Shown here: in pieces, positions 42,001-54,895 of the stretch | Layout: each line of letters starts with the position of its first letter | How positions within the stretch are numbered: position 1 is the stretch's first letter | Source of the DNA: Muricea muricata | Lineage: Eukaryota > Cnidaria > Anthozoa > Malacalcyonacea > Plexauridae | DNA length: 64,000 nt | Assembly: GCA_963855995.1 (NCBI GenBank) | Contig: OY979717.1 | Coordinates: 68,494,354 to 68,558,353 of the forward strand | Reading direction: 5' to 3' | The notes under the pieces: model-generated | What the model was told of the DNA's origin: nothing | What the model saw: only the letters and a program-made list of their open reading frames with translations | The model's database searches: none | Position numbers and translations under genes: made by a program

Positions 42001-44213
42001 ACTGAAAACTATAGCTGTGTAACAGAATATGAAGTGGAAGTATAATATGAAGTCGCGAAGTGATATTTCAAATTTGATTATGAGGACTGTACTAGATTTC
42101 CAGTCTAAGCAAATGTCAACCAATCAGAACAACGTATTTTATACTTATTAATCACTATTTAACAACAGAACAGTGGTTAAAAAACAACTTTTCCCAGGAC
42201 ATTCTGCTTATATAAAGGCATTTGGAATAACATTTCCTATGAATAAATCACTATGTATAACGATGACGTGAAGTGAATTGGACTAAGGACTTTACTTTAG
42301 AATTTGGATTCAGTCCTGCATGGGAGTGAAAAAAAACTGTGCTTCGCTTAGTGTTTAGTCACGAGAGAAAAATAAAATGATATGTTTAGCTAATTTACTC
42401 ACGAGTATACGTATGATTGGACTTTCAATTATTTAAACTAGCATGAAATAGAGACCAATTTTCAATGCTGAAAATAAGTTTGAAATAAGTTCTTTCTGTA
42501 AATCTCACCTGTTCGCCCGATTTTTCTTCCGAAGTGTTATCACGATCACTGTCGCTGGAAGACGCATCGCGTGTTGTTGGAGAAGGACCACTATAATCAT
42601 TTCTGAAAAATGAATTACACACTATTACACCAGTGTATCCTTGTTGAGGATACAGCCGGATTTCAGGGGCGGAGTGACCCCTAGAAAAATCAGCGTCACC
42701 CCACCACCCTAGTTACGCTCAATCTGCGCATGGGTTGTCTGGTGAAACAAACACTACATTTTGAAAACCTCACAAACCTCAAATAAATGAGCTTGGATCT
42801 CGCAACGGTGAAAATTGAACAGATTCAGATTTTACAATTTCACACCATTTTACACAAACATGTCTCTGATTAAACTGAAAATTAAGGATAACATATTGGA
42901 CGCTATAACGCCATGTGATTGTACATTTGGATTTTTTATGTACTGATAACGTTTAAATATGTTTTCTTATAACCTAAAAGCAATATATCAAAAGCTAGGT
43001 CCAAGAATTATATATAAATCAATATTTTGTAATTTGGGCATTGGGCAAGTTTATACAACGGTTATAAAAAACAATTATTGGATGAGGTTTTTGCGGTATG
43101 CGGAATTATCAATGTAGAGGTAAGAGTTATCAGCCGAGCCGAAGGCGAGGCAGATAACTCTTACCGAGACATTGATAATTCCGCATATCACAAAAACCGA
43201 ATCCGATAATTGTTTTATTATACATTGTAAGTGGAGAAAATAAACATGGTAACGAAAGAATAGATTTCTCTTTCTAAAACCTTTTTAAAACTCGAGCAAT
43301 TTCGCTTTTCTCTGTTGGTTCTGCAATCCCCTTTTCCAACAAATATTCATGAAACACTTGTTGAGCGACTTTGTATGTTCTTTTTGCATGTGTTTTTGGA
43401 GTCTTTTTCCTCAAGCAATTGACGAATTTCGTCTTCGGCGACATGCCATAACCAGAAAATATCGAGAGAAAAAATGTTGTTGCCATGCCAACCACTGATG
43501 CCAACGAATACCGCATACTGTAATAATCTGCACCGTAGGCTCAACATGCAGATAACTCAGTTATCTGCGATCAGATAACTGAGTTATCTTCAGATTGCGT
43601 GATAGTCGCATTTATCTGCATGCAATTGACCAATCACAGCGCATAAAGCAACTGCAATGTATAATAAAAACAAATTACTTCCATTAAGTTGGGTTTTAAA
43701 AGTGTTGATAAAATATTGTATCAATTCATTTCTTAAAGTTGACCAAATCATTTGATAGAAAATCAACTTCCTGTTTTTCAGTTCCTGTTAGCCAATAGCC
43801 AATTACGTTTGAATTCAGGAAGTATTGACCAATCAGAGCAGATATGAAGTAAACAGACAAGAAGCCGAGCAATTTTCAAGGAAGTTGATGAATTTTCTGT
43901 CAAATGAATTGATCAATTTAAGAAAGAAATTGACACCATTTCATCAACACTACTACCACTAAAACGACACAGTAATAAGAGATTAATTTATTTTTAGTCG
44001 GTTTCCTTTGATATATCCTGGCTATTTAATACCTTTGAATATATAGTTACATGAAACCTGTAGAAAAATCTGGAAGAAACACGACTTCCACTGTCTAAAG
44101 ACAAAAATCCCTCCTTCTCGGCATTTAAACGCGAAATTTGTACCCAGTTAGCATAATTCAAATTCGAGCATAAATGCTGGTTAAGACTTCTTCTCTGTGC
44201 ATGTGAGTGCATC
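36098..44213 (-). CDS. KMT2C/D-type zinc-finger/ePHD/PHD module without SET domain (12 exons)
   Basis: Exons on the minus strand: 44213-44058, 42602-42509, 41904-41825, 41664-41440, 40351-40102, 39746-39642, 39039-38982, 38738-38573, 38372-38255, 37560-37373, 37006-36883 and 36415-36098 (TGA). All have AG/GT and matching phase. In order the product shows an acidic Ser-rich start, a CCLCNNDGRSVFGQG zinc-binding block, an extended PHD (GDLWVHEKCATW; ACAWCKRYGASVVCAVPHC), PHD fingers (FCSTCNCPGEVGNILFC; LTCRSCDRGYHLAC) and a final Cys-rich unit (CRRCQSCDKHIP; CPLCNKGFCP; CDTCKKWLHMTC). This is the order of the N-terminal half of KMT2C/KMT2D (MLL3/4), which reads histone tails in the COMPASS-like complex. 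The frame closes shortly after the last finger, with no SET domain, like fly Lpt/Cmi, which is split from Trr. The only obvious early Met is right at the start of exon 44213, or the exons continue from the MH1 exons upstream. The existence of exon 44213-44058 is the least certain part. Confidence 0.87.
39370..39640. repeat. Dispersed repeat copy (C) with hairpin
   Basis: This is the third copy of the family at 11560 and 16270 (ATGAAATCTATTTGTTTTAT, a GTGTGTACTTTAATAACACAC block, GCAGAATGAAC). Here the left side also has the inverse AACAAATAGATTTCAT, giving a foldback. It is intronic in the PHD module. Confidence 0.5.
43067..43217. mobile_element. Hairpin element, about 65 bp arms
   Basis: The left arm (AACAATTATTGGATGAGG, TTTTTGCGGTATGCGGAATT, ATCAATGT) pairs with the right arm ending CCGATAATTGTT. 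The loop is GCCGAGCCGAAGGCGAGGC-like. It lies between exons 44058 and 42602. Confidence 0.7.
43276..43540 (-). pseudogene. Crypton/DUF3504-like tyrosine recombinase N-terminal fragment
   Basis: In one minus frame 43444-43390 reads EDEIRQLLEEKDSKNT. In the next frame the protein continues as KRTYKVAQQVFHEYLLEKGI and then SEIARVLKRF to a stop near 43276. This order (acidic start, KDSKNT, then a helical core-binding segment) resembles the N-terminal part of Crypton-type/DUF3504 recombinases. A frameshift and loss of the rest make it a remnant. It is bracketed by inverse TTTTATTATACATTG (about 43211) and CAATGTATAATAAAA (about 43658) blocks. The family call is inference from motif style. Confidence 0.4.
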
Positions 44214-47200
44214 CTGTAATATTACGCAACTTTGTGTTGGCCAGTTTACTTGTACATAATTAAAGATGTGTGATTATTCAACGACAGACTCGGGTCATGT
44301 TTTAAAACAAAGTTTAAATGCATAGCAGGCCCTCAAAAAAAAAAGACAGCGCCCAGTATGAAACATTTTGCAATGATGTGCATGTTGCAATATCCTTGGC
44401 TCCATGATATATTTCAGAGCCATCCTCAGAGATATGAAAAACTAGATTCATATTAATCTGACAACGAATTTTTCGTTGTTCTCTGCAGTGTCAGATTAAT
44501 ATGAATCTTGGCTCGGTTATCCGCTTTAAAATCATAGCCAGATTTAAAACCCTGGATACAATCTATATATAACCCATATAACCTTTTAATTTTGTGAAAG
44601 AATAAACAGCATGACACTAACATGTAACACATGTATAAAACTGGACAATCTTGATAGATTTAGATTATGAATTTTCAAAATGTCAAGCTGTCTTTGTGCT
44701 CGGTAATGTTTCTAATAAAGCAGATTAAGCAGTAGGATATTGCTTTCAATTTGATTGAATCTATAATTATGGGAACTTGCCGAAACTGTACCTGTAATGT
44801 TTCAAGGAAATTACAAAGCTGTGTTTTGATCTAAAACACGTGGATCGCTATTCATCATTCAGCTACTACATGAGCCTGTTTTGCCAACGGCAATCATTTA
44901 TTATTTAATTGTTTTGGTTTCTGGAAAAAACCTCACGTTTATTTAATATTCATTTAAAAAGCTTTTGATCTTGTTCAATGCCACAGGCAATGTTACTAAT
45001 TGCACGCCGCTTCTCATATGATTTTGCCGGCTATATCTGATCTCACTCTGCAAGCAAGCAAAAATTTCCGTCCTATAGATGCTACAAATAAATGTTTATT
45101 GTCCTTGCACTACCACATCTAGCGTCGGCCCTAAAGGCACAAACATATATCGATGGTTTTCACGCGACGTCACAAAAACTTAAAATTAAAGCTACCAGTT
45201 TGGCCTTGTGTTGTGTTTTTTTATATCGTCATTAGGAGCACCCATAAAACGTTTTAGACGATACGTCTGTTTTTAATCGAGTTACGGCATTTTGGAGAAT
45301 ATTATTGCTGACGTCAGAATTTTTTTGAAAGCTGTATCTCTATAGTTTATAGAACACAGGATTAGAGGTATAAGAACTTGCGCTAATGCATGTTTGTGCT
45401 GTTATTCTGTCTCGTGTTGATAAAAACTCAGAGTGACAACACTAACATCACTTTCACCCGAGTGCATAATACCAAGATACATAAAAATAATGATTGTGCA
45501 AATGTGGTTAATAACTTTCTGAGGAAAAGACTGCATCGTTCACAAAAGCGAGTGATTCAATGTTTGGAGCGTTAGTAACTGCATTACCGCGCAACACTCA
45601 TGGTAACAGTAGGCGGGATATACTCAGCAAAAGCCCGACTTACACACTTCACTATCCGAAACTGTATATGTCTCAAGTATACATGCATCAAATCCATCGC
45701 CCAAATATGCTGGAAAATGCGAAATGACATGAGTTTATTAGAAATGCTTTTCTCGCTTCCATTTTCGCCCGCTATATATAGCATTAATCGACTCCCAAGG
45801 ATTGATCGAATTGTGTTAATTTCGATAGATGAAATACCATCGAACATTAACTCTCGTGTGAGATCAATGGGATTTTAGAAAATATTTCGCGAATCAAAAC
45901 ATTACTTTTTCAAAAACACGAACTGGCCATTACAAAGGGTCGAATGTCCAATATAATAATTATAAATGTTAAATAATTCAGTAGCACTAGGCGTCATTTT
46001 TTCCTCTGCAGTGTAACAGGATTTCACTTATGAAGTGGAGAGTGTTCATCGCACAGTGGATTATAAAAAAGCTAAGAATGGTTTGCTCTTCTTCTTAATT
46101 GACAATGAATTTTCAATCCAGCTAAGGGATTATGTTATAGACCCCACGCCAAAAAGACGCATGTTCCCTGTTGTGCGAGGTCAGAGAAACATTAAGGATT
46201 TTTATTGTATGCAATGTATTTACATTAACGTTATCAATTTCATGTCTTTCATTTCAGCTTATTTTAACAGCTGTTTTGATAAGCTCTGTTTTGCACATGT
46301 CACCTCTATTATGACATACAATACATTAATCCACGGAATAATTTGAATACATATTATGTAAACTTAAACTATATATATAACGAGACCAATCTGTAGCATT
46401 AAAATTCTTATGAAGTGACTTGTGTTTTTATAATTATTGATAACTTATTGTTCATGTACACATTGTTTTGCCAGCTTTTCCAATCACGAAATCCAGCAGC
46501 GATTTCTTTTCAATTTATTTAAACTTTATTATCATGATATATCATTTACCAAAAATGCACCCGCGATACCCATGTGCGCTTTGATAGTTCAACGTGTTGC
46601 CTCTATGTGCCCTCTGACGTGTATCTCTCTATTCATCCGTGGTAAGAACTTATGCAATTAGTGTAAATAAACCTTTTGCCAAGGGCAATTTTCTTCTCTA
46701 AAAGATTGTGTAGTTGAGCGCAGCGTGATTGTACATATACATTCTACATTTTGCAATTTTTAAATTTTGAACTTTTCAACAACTTTGTGGTCAATCGGTT
46801 CATAAAGCTGTACAATGTGATCCAATTCTAGACCAATATTGAAGAAGTCAATATTTTGTTAATGTTGTACCATTTTCTTTTAGCCGTTCTGGGGTTTTCA
46901 TTTGACCTCTCTAATTAGAGTTTGCCGAAATCACAATATAAAAAACACATGTGCGTTGCTAGTCACAGCGGTCAATACGGCGAGCGTGTTTTGCCGAAGG
47001 CATTTTTGGTTGGGATATAAAAAGGTTACGGATGAAGAACCAACCGAACAGACCAACGTACAGGAGGTTTTTTCTAAAAACACATTATATATATATACAC
47101 TTTGTCAAGCTTCGTAGCAAGACCAACATCGCGCATGCGTTTACAATTCACAGCGCGCTGAAAATGTTTATTATATTGTATTACTTAGAATATATAATAT

Positions 47201-48244
47201 AGTTTATAGAATACATAACATACTTTTATCAGAAACTTAAATAAAAACACACAAATTTTTCCGAATCCGCATTTAACCCCACAAATGCGTTCCGTATTTT
47301 ATCACATATCCGTTCCGTCTCCCCGTTCCATTCCGCATCCGTAACAGCTTAAACCTTTTTATCTTATTCTTAATCTATTTTGAAATAAAGAAGGCACATG
47401 TGCAACGGAACAAACCATGATACAATGGAGTTCATCTTTTATAAACGGCGGTCCCTTTTACTGAAGCAATGTCAACAGTCTTCACCCCCTGCATAGAAAT
47501 TCATTATAGTTTGATCGATAATTTCACAGTAAATTTCCGACTGCAGGCAACTTACAGGAAATGGGTAATTATTATATGTACAGTACAAGGTGCTACAAAC
47601 GAGTTAACCACGAATTTAGAACTTCTGAATACCAGTACTTGCAAACCTTTTCACTAAATGAGTTGGCCCAAACAGTCGCAGAATAGGAAAATGAAGGTAA
47701 ACGTTGTTGCAATTGTAACTGAGCGGTAACGAGCACAACATTGTCCAATATACAGACACCTCTCCCCATCATGTTATTAAAGCAGAATTAGCACACAGAA
47801 ACACGCAGCTGATCTACACGAAATGAATGTTTCTAACCCTCTTATAAATGTGGACTTTATAAACTTGAATTGCTTGAATTCAAGAACGTTTTCATCTCAC
47901 TAAATAAATCACTGCAAAAATTTTCCTTTCTGAAATAGAATGCATTTCTATCAAATTGTATGTAATTGAGCGGACGCGTCTTCTTTCGTATCACTGGTAA
48001 AAACTCCATTCTACTCCAAATGTTGTCATTTAAATGTGTTCATTCCAGAGCTAAAGACCATGTAGTGACATGAACTCTAAAATGGACCTGATTCGGAGAC
48101 GGAACGCGCAATTTGAGAACAATTCCAAATTCACCATGAACCCATTATACCAAAAACATGCCTTTATCTCTGTAGGTGTAGCAAACTCAACACACGAAAC
48201 TGTTCTAGCTGTGAGCGGTCTAATTTGAGAGAATTTTTACTTAC
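44214..48244. other. 4 kb gap between MH1/linker exons and PHD exons
   Basis: I read this stretch for a SMAD MH2 domain on the minus strand (the usual WCSIAYFE start, GKGVQLE, DVWVRC and CWIEIHLH regions) and found none. Small open frames on both strands lack family motifs. A hairpin is present at 44444-44508 (AGATTCATATTAATCTGACA and its inverse). This stretch is either a large intron of a fusion gene or a true intergenic gap. Confidence 0.5.
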
Positions 48245-48443
48245 CTTGAGGGTGACTTTCTGTGTGATATATTATCATAATGAGACTGAGGTAAATATGG
48301 CAGCACAGGAGCACCACTTGGCAGAAGAACGTTGGGTGAAATGAGAGAACGAGCGTTGTGAATATGGCTATATTCAGGTGTTGATGTGATAGAAGAGTAG
48401 GGAATTGCTTGTAGTGGTGAAAACTGTGGAGTCATCAGAATTC
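48245..48443 (-). CDS. Pro/Ser/Tyr-rich linker exon after MH1
   Basis: Acceptor TTTTCTAG is followed by 199 nt open in one frame and a perfect donor (CAAG|GTAAGT). It encodes a low-complexity stretch with blocks such as MTPQFSPLQAIPYSS, SGAPVLPYLPQSHYDN and HRKSPSR. It starts in phase 1, matching the donors of both MH1 exons. Joined to the nearer one it reads VQPPGILMTP, where SMAD4 has an intron at the same place, just after its conserved SPG. It ends in phase 2, matching the acceptors at 44213 and 42602. Reading on through the donor meets TAA after one codon, so retention of this intron would end the protein as an MH1-only form. Confidence 0.7.
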
Positions 48444-51398
48444 CTAGAAAATATAATGAATTTTAACACTTTAATCCAAGTATAAATCTAAGTACAAGCA
48501 ATATAGATGAGTCTTATTAAAACTAATACGAATCGGTAGTGAATATAATTGAGAGTTGAGAAATTGAGAGTGAACGTAAGAGTAAATATAAGAATTGAGT
48601 TAGCAAATATAATAACCCTCCAACGAGCAACTCTCGCGCCACACGATATCGCACTTTCAAAGATAATTTTAGTGCATCACTGCCATCAGGACAAAAAACA
48701 TTTTAGTTCATTACATCATTTGCCAACTACGATTTTCGCGCAGCGTGTCCTAAAGCTTCCTTAGCACTACAAAATGCACTTTATTGAAGTTAAAAAACAG
48801 TTGGGAACATTCATCAATAAAACCTTTATTTTGCTTGTGATTTGTGAATTGTCCCCAGTGAGATTTGTTACTGCAAACTCCCGGCAGTTTGATCAGAGCT
48901 CTTGTTAAAGGTTCATTTCTTAAATACTCTGCTTTCCCATATGCTATATCCCGTACGTTTTCTTTGTAGTCAGATCTTACAGAATTTCTTCTCTCATCTT
49001 TCTTTTAACAACATATATCCAGCAAAACAAGTACACATTTCCAAGAGGGGAAACACATTCCAGATTCGCATGAAACTGAAATGATTTTAATTAGCATAGG
49101 ATTCGATCTGCATGCATGGATATTGACGAACAAGCAGCGATGAATCCAATAGCAAATCATTTCGGTTTTGAGTCGAATCCGAAAGCTTCAAAGTCCACAA
49201 AAGTGGAAATATCATATTGCAAAAGATATAAGTCCAACTTAATGAATTTTCCAGGCAGCTTGAGGAATTTTTGCGTGTTTCAGGGTTTATTTGAGATCAT
49301 ACTAATACGAAAAAAACATCGTAGAGAGTTTTTCTTTGCAACGGTTTGTAAACAACTGTGGCTGATAATCCGTCGGACTGTTTCCACTTCTGGAAATGAT
49401 GGAGCCAGAAGCTGTGCAAGACGGTAAGTAGTCAATGCCAAATAACAAATTAAGTTGCATATTAGTAAGAGACACAATTACCTGAAAAACATACACAGGA
49501 CCGAACTTCGACGTATATAGGACAGATGATAGATGGCCTTCCATCTCTTGACGAAGTTCAATAAAAAGTCAAAAACAGCAGCTAATACTGTTTTCAGGTA
49601 TTTATATATCTAAATGAAGCGCTTCTAATACGTATAGGCACGGTATAGCCGGCTATAGTATATGTATATGCATGAAAATCCAGAAATTTAAGCGAAGTTG
49701 GGAAGCAGCTCGCAACTTTTGCAATAATGCTTTCAATTAATAAAGTTATATAGTAGAGCATAGAGATCTTACCAAGAGCCGTTGTCGGATTTCCGGGACA
49801 AACTGAATTTCGAAACCAGTCTAACAAAAAAATTAAAACGGCCTAGTTTATAAAATAATCTCAGACTCAACCGTTCAAATTACAGTGAAACAAGTATTGT
49901 GACCACACATTCCCAGACCAAACAGTGTTCTCAAAATATGTCAGAGGCTGAGTCGGCGTGGGAATAATTTTACTAGCACCGTGAGTTCTACACTGAACTT
50001 TGGGATGTCAAACAAAGATATCATACAAACACATTCTCGCAGCAGAGCATGAAAATCTAAGATACTTTATTCCAACCAAAATAATTTCTTAAGCCCGATG
50101 CTTCATTTGATCCATGCAGCTACATCGTTAGGTAGCTCAATTTCAGGAAATATTTCACGATTGCTGGCTTCAGCTTGCAACAAAACATCATATGGACATT
50201 TGATACCATCTTATCATTTTCACCCTCAGCCGAGAAAAAGTAGACGTCGAACTAGACGTCACATATCAATAAACTGCAACAGTTACCGTTAATTTTGAGG
50301 ACACTGCTAAGTCAGCCATACCACTTTCGACGTTAGGCATACGTCAAAGATATATTGCCCTGGCATTGTGTTTAAAGAAGCTTTTATAATATAGATCATA
50401 CTGCAAATTTTTGGGTTGCATGTGGCAATCGCTTAGCCTTGGTGATGAGAAAATACTTAAATAATAAAATATTATATATTGAATAAATAAAGATTAAAAT
50501 ATTTTACCAATTCTGAAACGTGTTGGACACAATTCTAATAAAAATAAACTTGCATATTTGTATGGATTTAAATCTTCTAATCCACATGACAAGAAAAGAT
50601 AAATTAGTGTTAAATCTGAATTTTTTATCAAGTAAAGTGCATGAGTAGAATTCCTAGCATAATTTGTTCTTAAAATAGTGACAAAGCACAGGAAATGAAT
50701 CACTGTTGATAGACATTCTACCAGACAAAAGCTTAATTATGCAACCTTACACCATTTAATCAGAATGCTGCTGAAAATACAACATAGAAATATTACATTG
50801 TGGATTGTACAACATTCATTCCTTGACGTGATTACACATCATTTTAACAACTTATGTTCTAACCTAAGTTCTTCATTTGTTGGTGGTACAAAGAATATTA
50901 TGCTTGGCTACTCATATTAACTCTTCATCACATATTTTGAATTGCATACATCACAATTTGAAGCAATTAAATGTACAAGTCATCATGTTGTACACTTTAA
51001 TTAACATCATGCACCACAAAATGATTTCTTCAACATATTTGTAGTAAAATGAGACTATGCCCAGTGTAAACACTATTTATCACCACTACTTAGGTTTCAC
51101 TAAGTCATGCTGTGCAGCACATGAAATATAATAGGACAGAGAGAACACAAAATAAATGTTTTCTATCATATGAAATGTTCTTCTATCTGCAGACATTTAT
51201 ATAGAATAGAACAACAGCAGTTGACCAGTTAAGTTCCATGGTACTCCATGGCACCCTACATTTACCATGTTTAATGCTGAACATTTTATGATAATTAAGA
51301 AAACCTCATAACATGGACGGTTAATGAAATATCTGCTGTCTATTTGCAATCCTGCTACTAAGCTTGCTGAAACTAACAAACAAACAAACAACACAAAC

Positions 51399-51944
51399 CT
51401 GGTGGTTGAACTCTTTCATAATGGTAAGGATTCACACAGACTTTGTTATTTTTCAAGTCATAACCATAACGACAATATTCAACATGTTTCAATTCCATCT
51501 TGTGTACATCTGGAAACCTCCAGAGCCGTGTGTAAATCACATGTGGAAAATCCTTCTTCTCACCCACTTGCAGTCTACCATCCATTGTTCGCTGTAGCGT
51601 TACACATCTAGAAAGTTGCTTGCCCTGAGATGTAACAGCAATTATTAATGATTCAAGTTCATTAAGATTCTTCTTTAACTTTTTAACAATTGATTCAGTT
51701 GCTTTCCTGGCAAATATTTCTAACTCGGGATTACGGCATTTGTAGTGGACATAATGGAGCAATGTTTGGACTATCAGTGGACATGGGTCTTCTGCGGTTG
51801 GAATTGTTGTTGGAATGCTTGTCGGAATAGTGTTGTTAGTAAAAGCAAAATGCTCATACAACATACTAGGGGATTCTTCTTGATAAGGAATTGGATGAAC
51901 CAAAGTTCCACATGGACTGGCAAATGATGGTGTGGAAGCATCAT
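51399..51944 (-). CDS. Second SMAD4-type MH1 domain exon (MH1-B)
   Basis: Acceptor TTTGTTTGCAG precedes 546 nt open in one frame, ending at donor G|GTTTGT. After a Pro/Thr-rich lead of about 55 residues comes a full MH1 domain: [61 protein letters not shown] and [15 protein letters not shown]. The three Cys and one His that bind zinc in SMAD4 are present, as are the Arg, Gln and Lys of the DNA-contacting hairpin (RLQVGEKK). The exon is symmetric (phase 1 to phase 1), so it can be included after MH1-A or skipped without shifting frame. It has no obvious own start codon before the MH1 fold except a Met in SPSMLYEH. It is more diverged from vertebrate SMAD4 than MH1-A. Confidence 0.9.
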
Positions 51945-54895
51945 CTGCAAACAAAAAATATGATCTACTCAAATATCAAATTTGATACACTAGACAATAC
52001 CAAAATAATTAACCCCAGACTATGAGAGTTCACAGTCAATATCACCATTTTGTGAATGCGTTTAGTCATGCCTATTTTCCAGAAAGTTGTACTAAGATTA
52101 AATATAACTAATCAAGTGTCTCTATTATTTCCAATACTACATGGAATATTAGATTGAACAAGCATAATACCTTGCATTTATAAATATCATATAAATATTA
52201 TAAAATTTTAACACAATTGACATTGTGATAGGATTAACTGATGGCAAGATGTTTTTATAATATAGTATTATTGAAATACACTGCAAAACATATATGTTCT
52301 GAATGTAAGACTGCATAAATTAAATATCAAATCTTCACTTTCACAGACACTTATCTGCTTCCGGAGTTACCAAATCAATATAATTTGAATATACTTTCTA
52401 GACATGTCATGAATTTTCATCAATTATATTTTAAATATTGCACATTGTATACCGGTACAATTATAACAGCTTGCAATAGTGATTTCATATAAATGTGAAC
52501 AACACACAATAATAAAAGTTACAATAATTCATAGAGAGTCAACAAGGGATCCTGAAATAAAATAATTTTAAACCAATTTGATTAATGGTTTGTTTTGATT
52601 AAATCTTGACTACGGAATAAATTATCGACAGCTTGGCAATCATTAAATTAATTAAAACATCTATAGATTTTTGTTATGGCTAAGTGCAAGGCAATGATTG
52701 AGAACAATATCCTTACATAATGACATTCTAAAACAGCATGATGTTAACCCATTGACCTCCTTAAACAACTGAAATCAACTGGTGTTAGGCAGAGAAAAAA
52801 AGAACCAAGCGTGTTTCAAACAGGTTAACAACTAACAAAACAAAATGGGAAGATAGTCTTATTAAGTCATATGGAACCCCAACCTCTCCTTGATAAGGAA
52901 AATCACCCAGCCTCCTTTCATTGACAATGTGAATATTTTGAGGTTTTTCAATTGGCCACATGCCTCAGCCTAATTCCAGAAATTAAAGACAGCACAGTGT
53001 AAATTGTAACAGGTACGTACAATATAACTTGACAACTGCATCGAGTGTCTGAAAGAAAGTATAAGCCAAAGCAAATAGTTGTGCTACGCAACCTTTGTCA
53101 GTATATCACTGAATCTCTTAAATGTAGTATCTACCTGACTACCTTGGTTAAGTATATAAATGCCCATATAAATTTGCCCCCTCATATTACCCTAAATTCT
53201 AACACTAGTATTCGTTATGCATGGGCAATCTCGACATCCACACTTACAGGTTCGTCCAAAATACGAACAATTTCATCCATCTAAAATGGTTACATAAAAG
53301 GCAGGAAAATATTCTTCTTAATCAGCGCATGCCAACTGAAATCATATGCTGTATGTTCACCATCCCCACAATCGAATCCTTTTACTCATACATAACATTT
53401 ACTCAAAGCAACAAAATATTGCAGAAACTATTTGTCCCACATGTATTATAACCGAAGTCAAGCAAAATTTATACCACCAAAATCGACTAAAAGTTAACTT
53501 TATATAATTTTGATCTTTATAGCCCTCGTCACTTTTAGTGCTTTTAGCACTGGGTCTGGAGACGAGGATAGTAATTTAGCCACATTTAGCTTGATTTACG
53601 CATGATTATTGCACAAAGCGAAATTTATTGCCCGCCTGAATGGCGACCCAAAGCAATTTCAATTCGAGTTATATTGACTGAATCAGACTAATAAAAGCCT
53701 TGAAATATCTTGTATTATAAATGGTCATAAGTTGTATCAAAAACGTCGAGCTCTAAAACTTTAACAGTAATCATGTTCTAAAACGTTAATATTAAGGTTT
53801 ATAAATGCGGTTTAATGTTGGTAATCTAGTGGCTTTGTACGAGATACAACTTGTTTACTACAAGAAACTTTAAAAAGACGACCTTTGACTTTCAATGTCT
53901 GAGGGCCTTTGCTGTTTCTAGCATTGCGTGACCAGCTGATGCTTGTCTACAGACGGACATGACACGCTAGCTATTCAAAAATCTATTGAAATAACACAAT
54001 ATGATCTTGTAAAGAAAATAAGAACAACCTATCCGCGAAATAAATAATAGACGACAAGCAAAGGTCAAATAAACAATGTTTTTTAATCATGAATGAGAGC
54101 CCACACAGCCAGTGACCATAGTATAAGCTTTTTACAATGCCCGACATCTGGCAACAAAACAGATCTTCGCGAATGTCGTGTTTGACTAGGCAAGGCGAAT
54201 TACAACTCACGCTTTAACAATTGTACCGAAAAATTTGCTGACAATAAGTAACCTCGAGAAAATAACAGAGATGTACTATAGATGATGTTCAAAAACGTGT
54301 TTTCTGTTCTCAGACAGAAGCACGTCTGATTAAAGTCTCGTTTGCGTCTGGAGTGATGCATAGAATTACAAAATAATTGATACAAAAAGTTTGAATAGAG
54401 TACAAATATACAAATGAAATGATACTGTACAAAATTTAGGTAACTTTCAAGGTAACCCAAAATAAGAGAGGATATTTAGATTGCAGATACATTCCCTATA
54501 TTCGTCGTAAACAAAGTCACGCGGAACTGCGAGAAATGACGCAAATAGGGGGACATAAACGCAATATAAAGTCATTGTATACATCAAGCTTAGCCACAGG
54601 AGTAGACTGTTAGTCTGCAAGTACTGGCTCTAACATTTCAGTTATGTCAAAATCACAATATGAATGTCCGTGATTATTATATCATTTAATATTATGAGTA
54701 TTTTGAAGTATTTACAAACAGGAATGTACGAGGGTACTCAGGAAACTCTGTGATCGATTGCAACACGAAAAATAATAATTTAAGAATATTTTGTGTATGT
54801 AGGCACGCTATGCGAATAAGTGTGCAAGATATAGACGCAATTCCATAGGATAATTGTAACAATATATAGCTGATTTAAATGACGGATTTACTCAC

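Noticed and set aside
45584..45878. Overlapping open frames on both strands, considered as a possible MH2 exon
   Set aside because: No MH2 signature (for example WCSIAYFE or CWIEIHLH) on either strand, and no convincing splice pair.
51399..51944. MH1-B as a processed pseudogene of MH1-A
   Set aside because: It has its own lead sequence, good splice sites at both ends, conserved zinc ligands and an uninterrupted frame, which argue for a functional exon.
53045..53451. Plus-strand open frames between MH1-A and MH1-B
   Set aside because: No family motif, and no exon context on the plus strand; they lie in the intron between the two MH1 exons.
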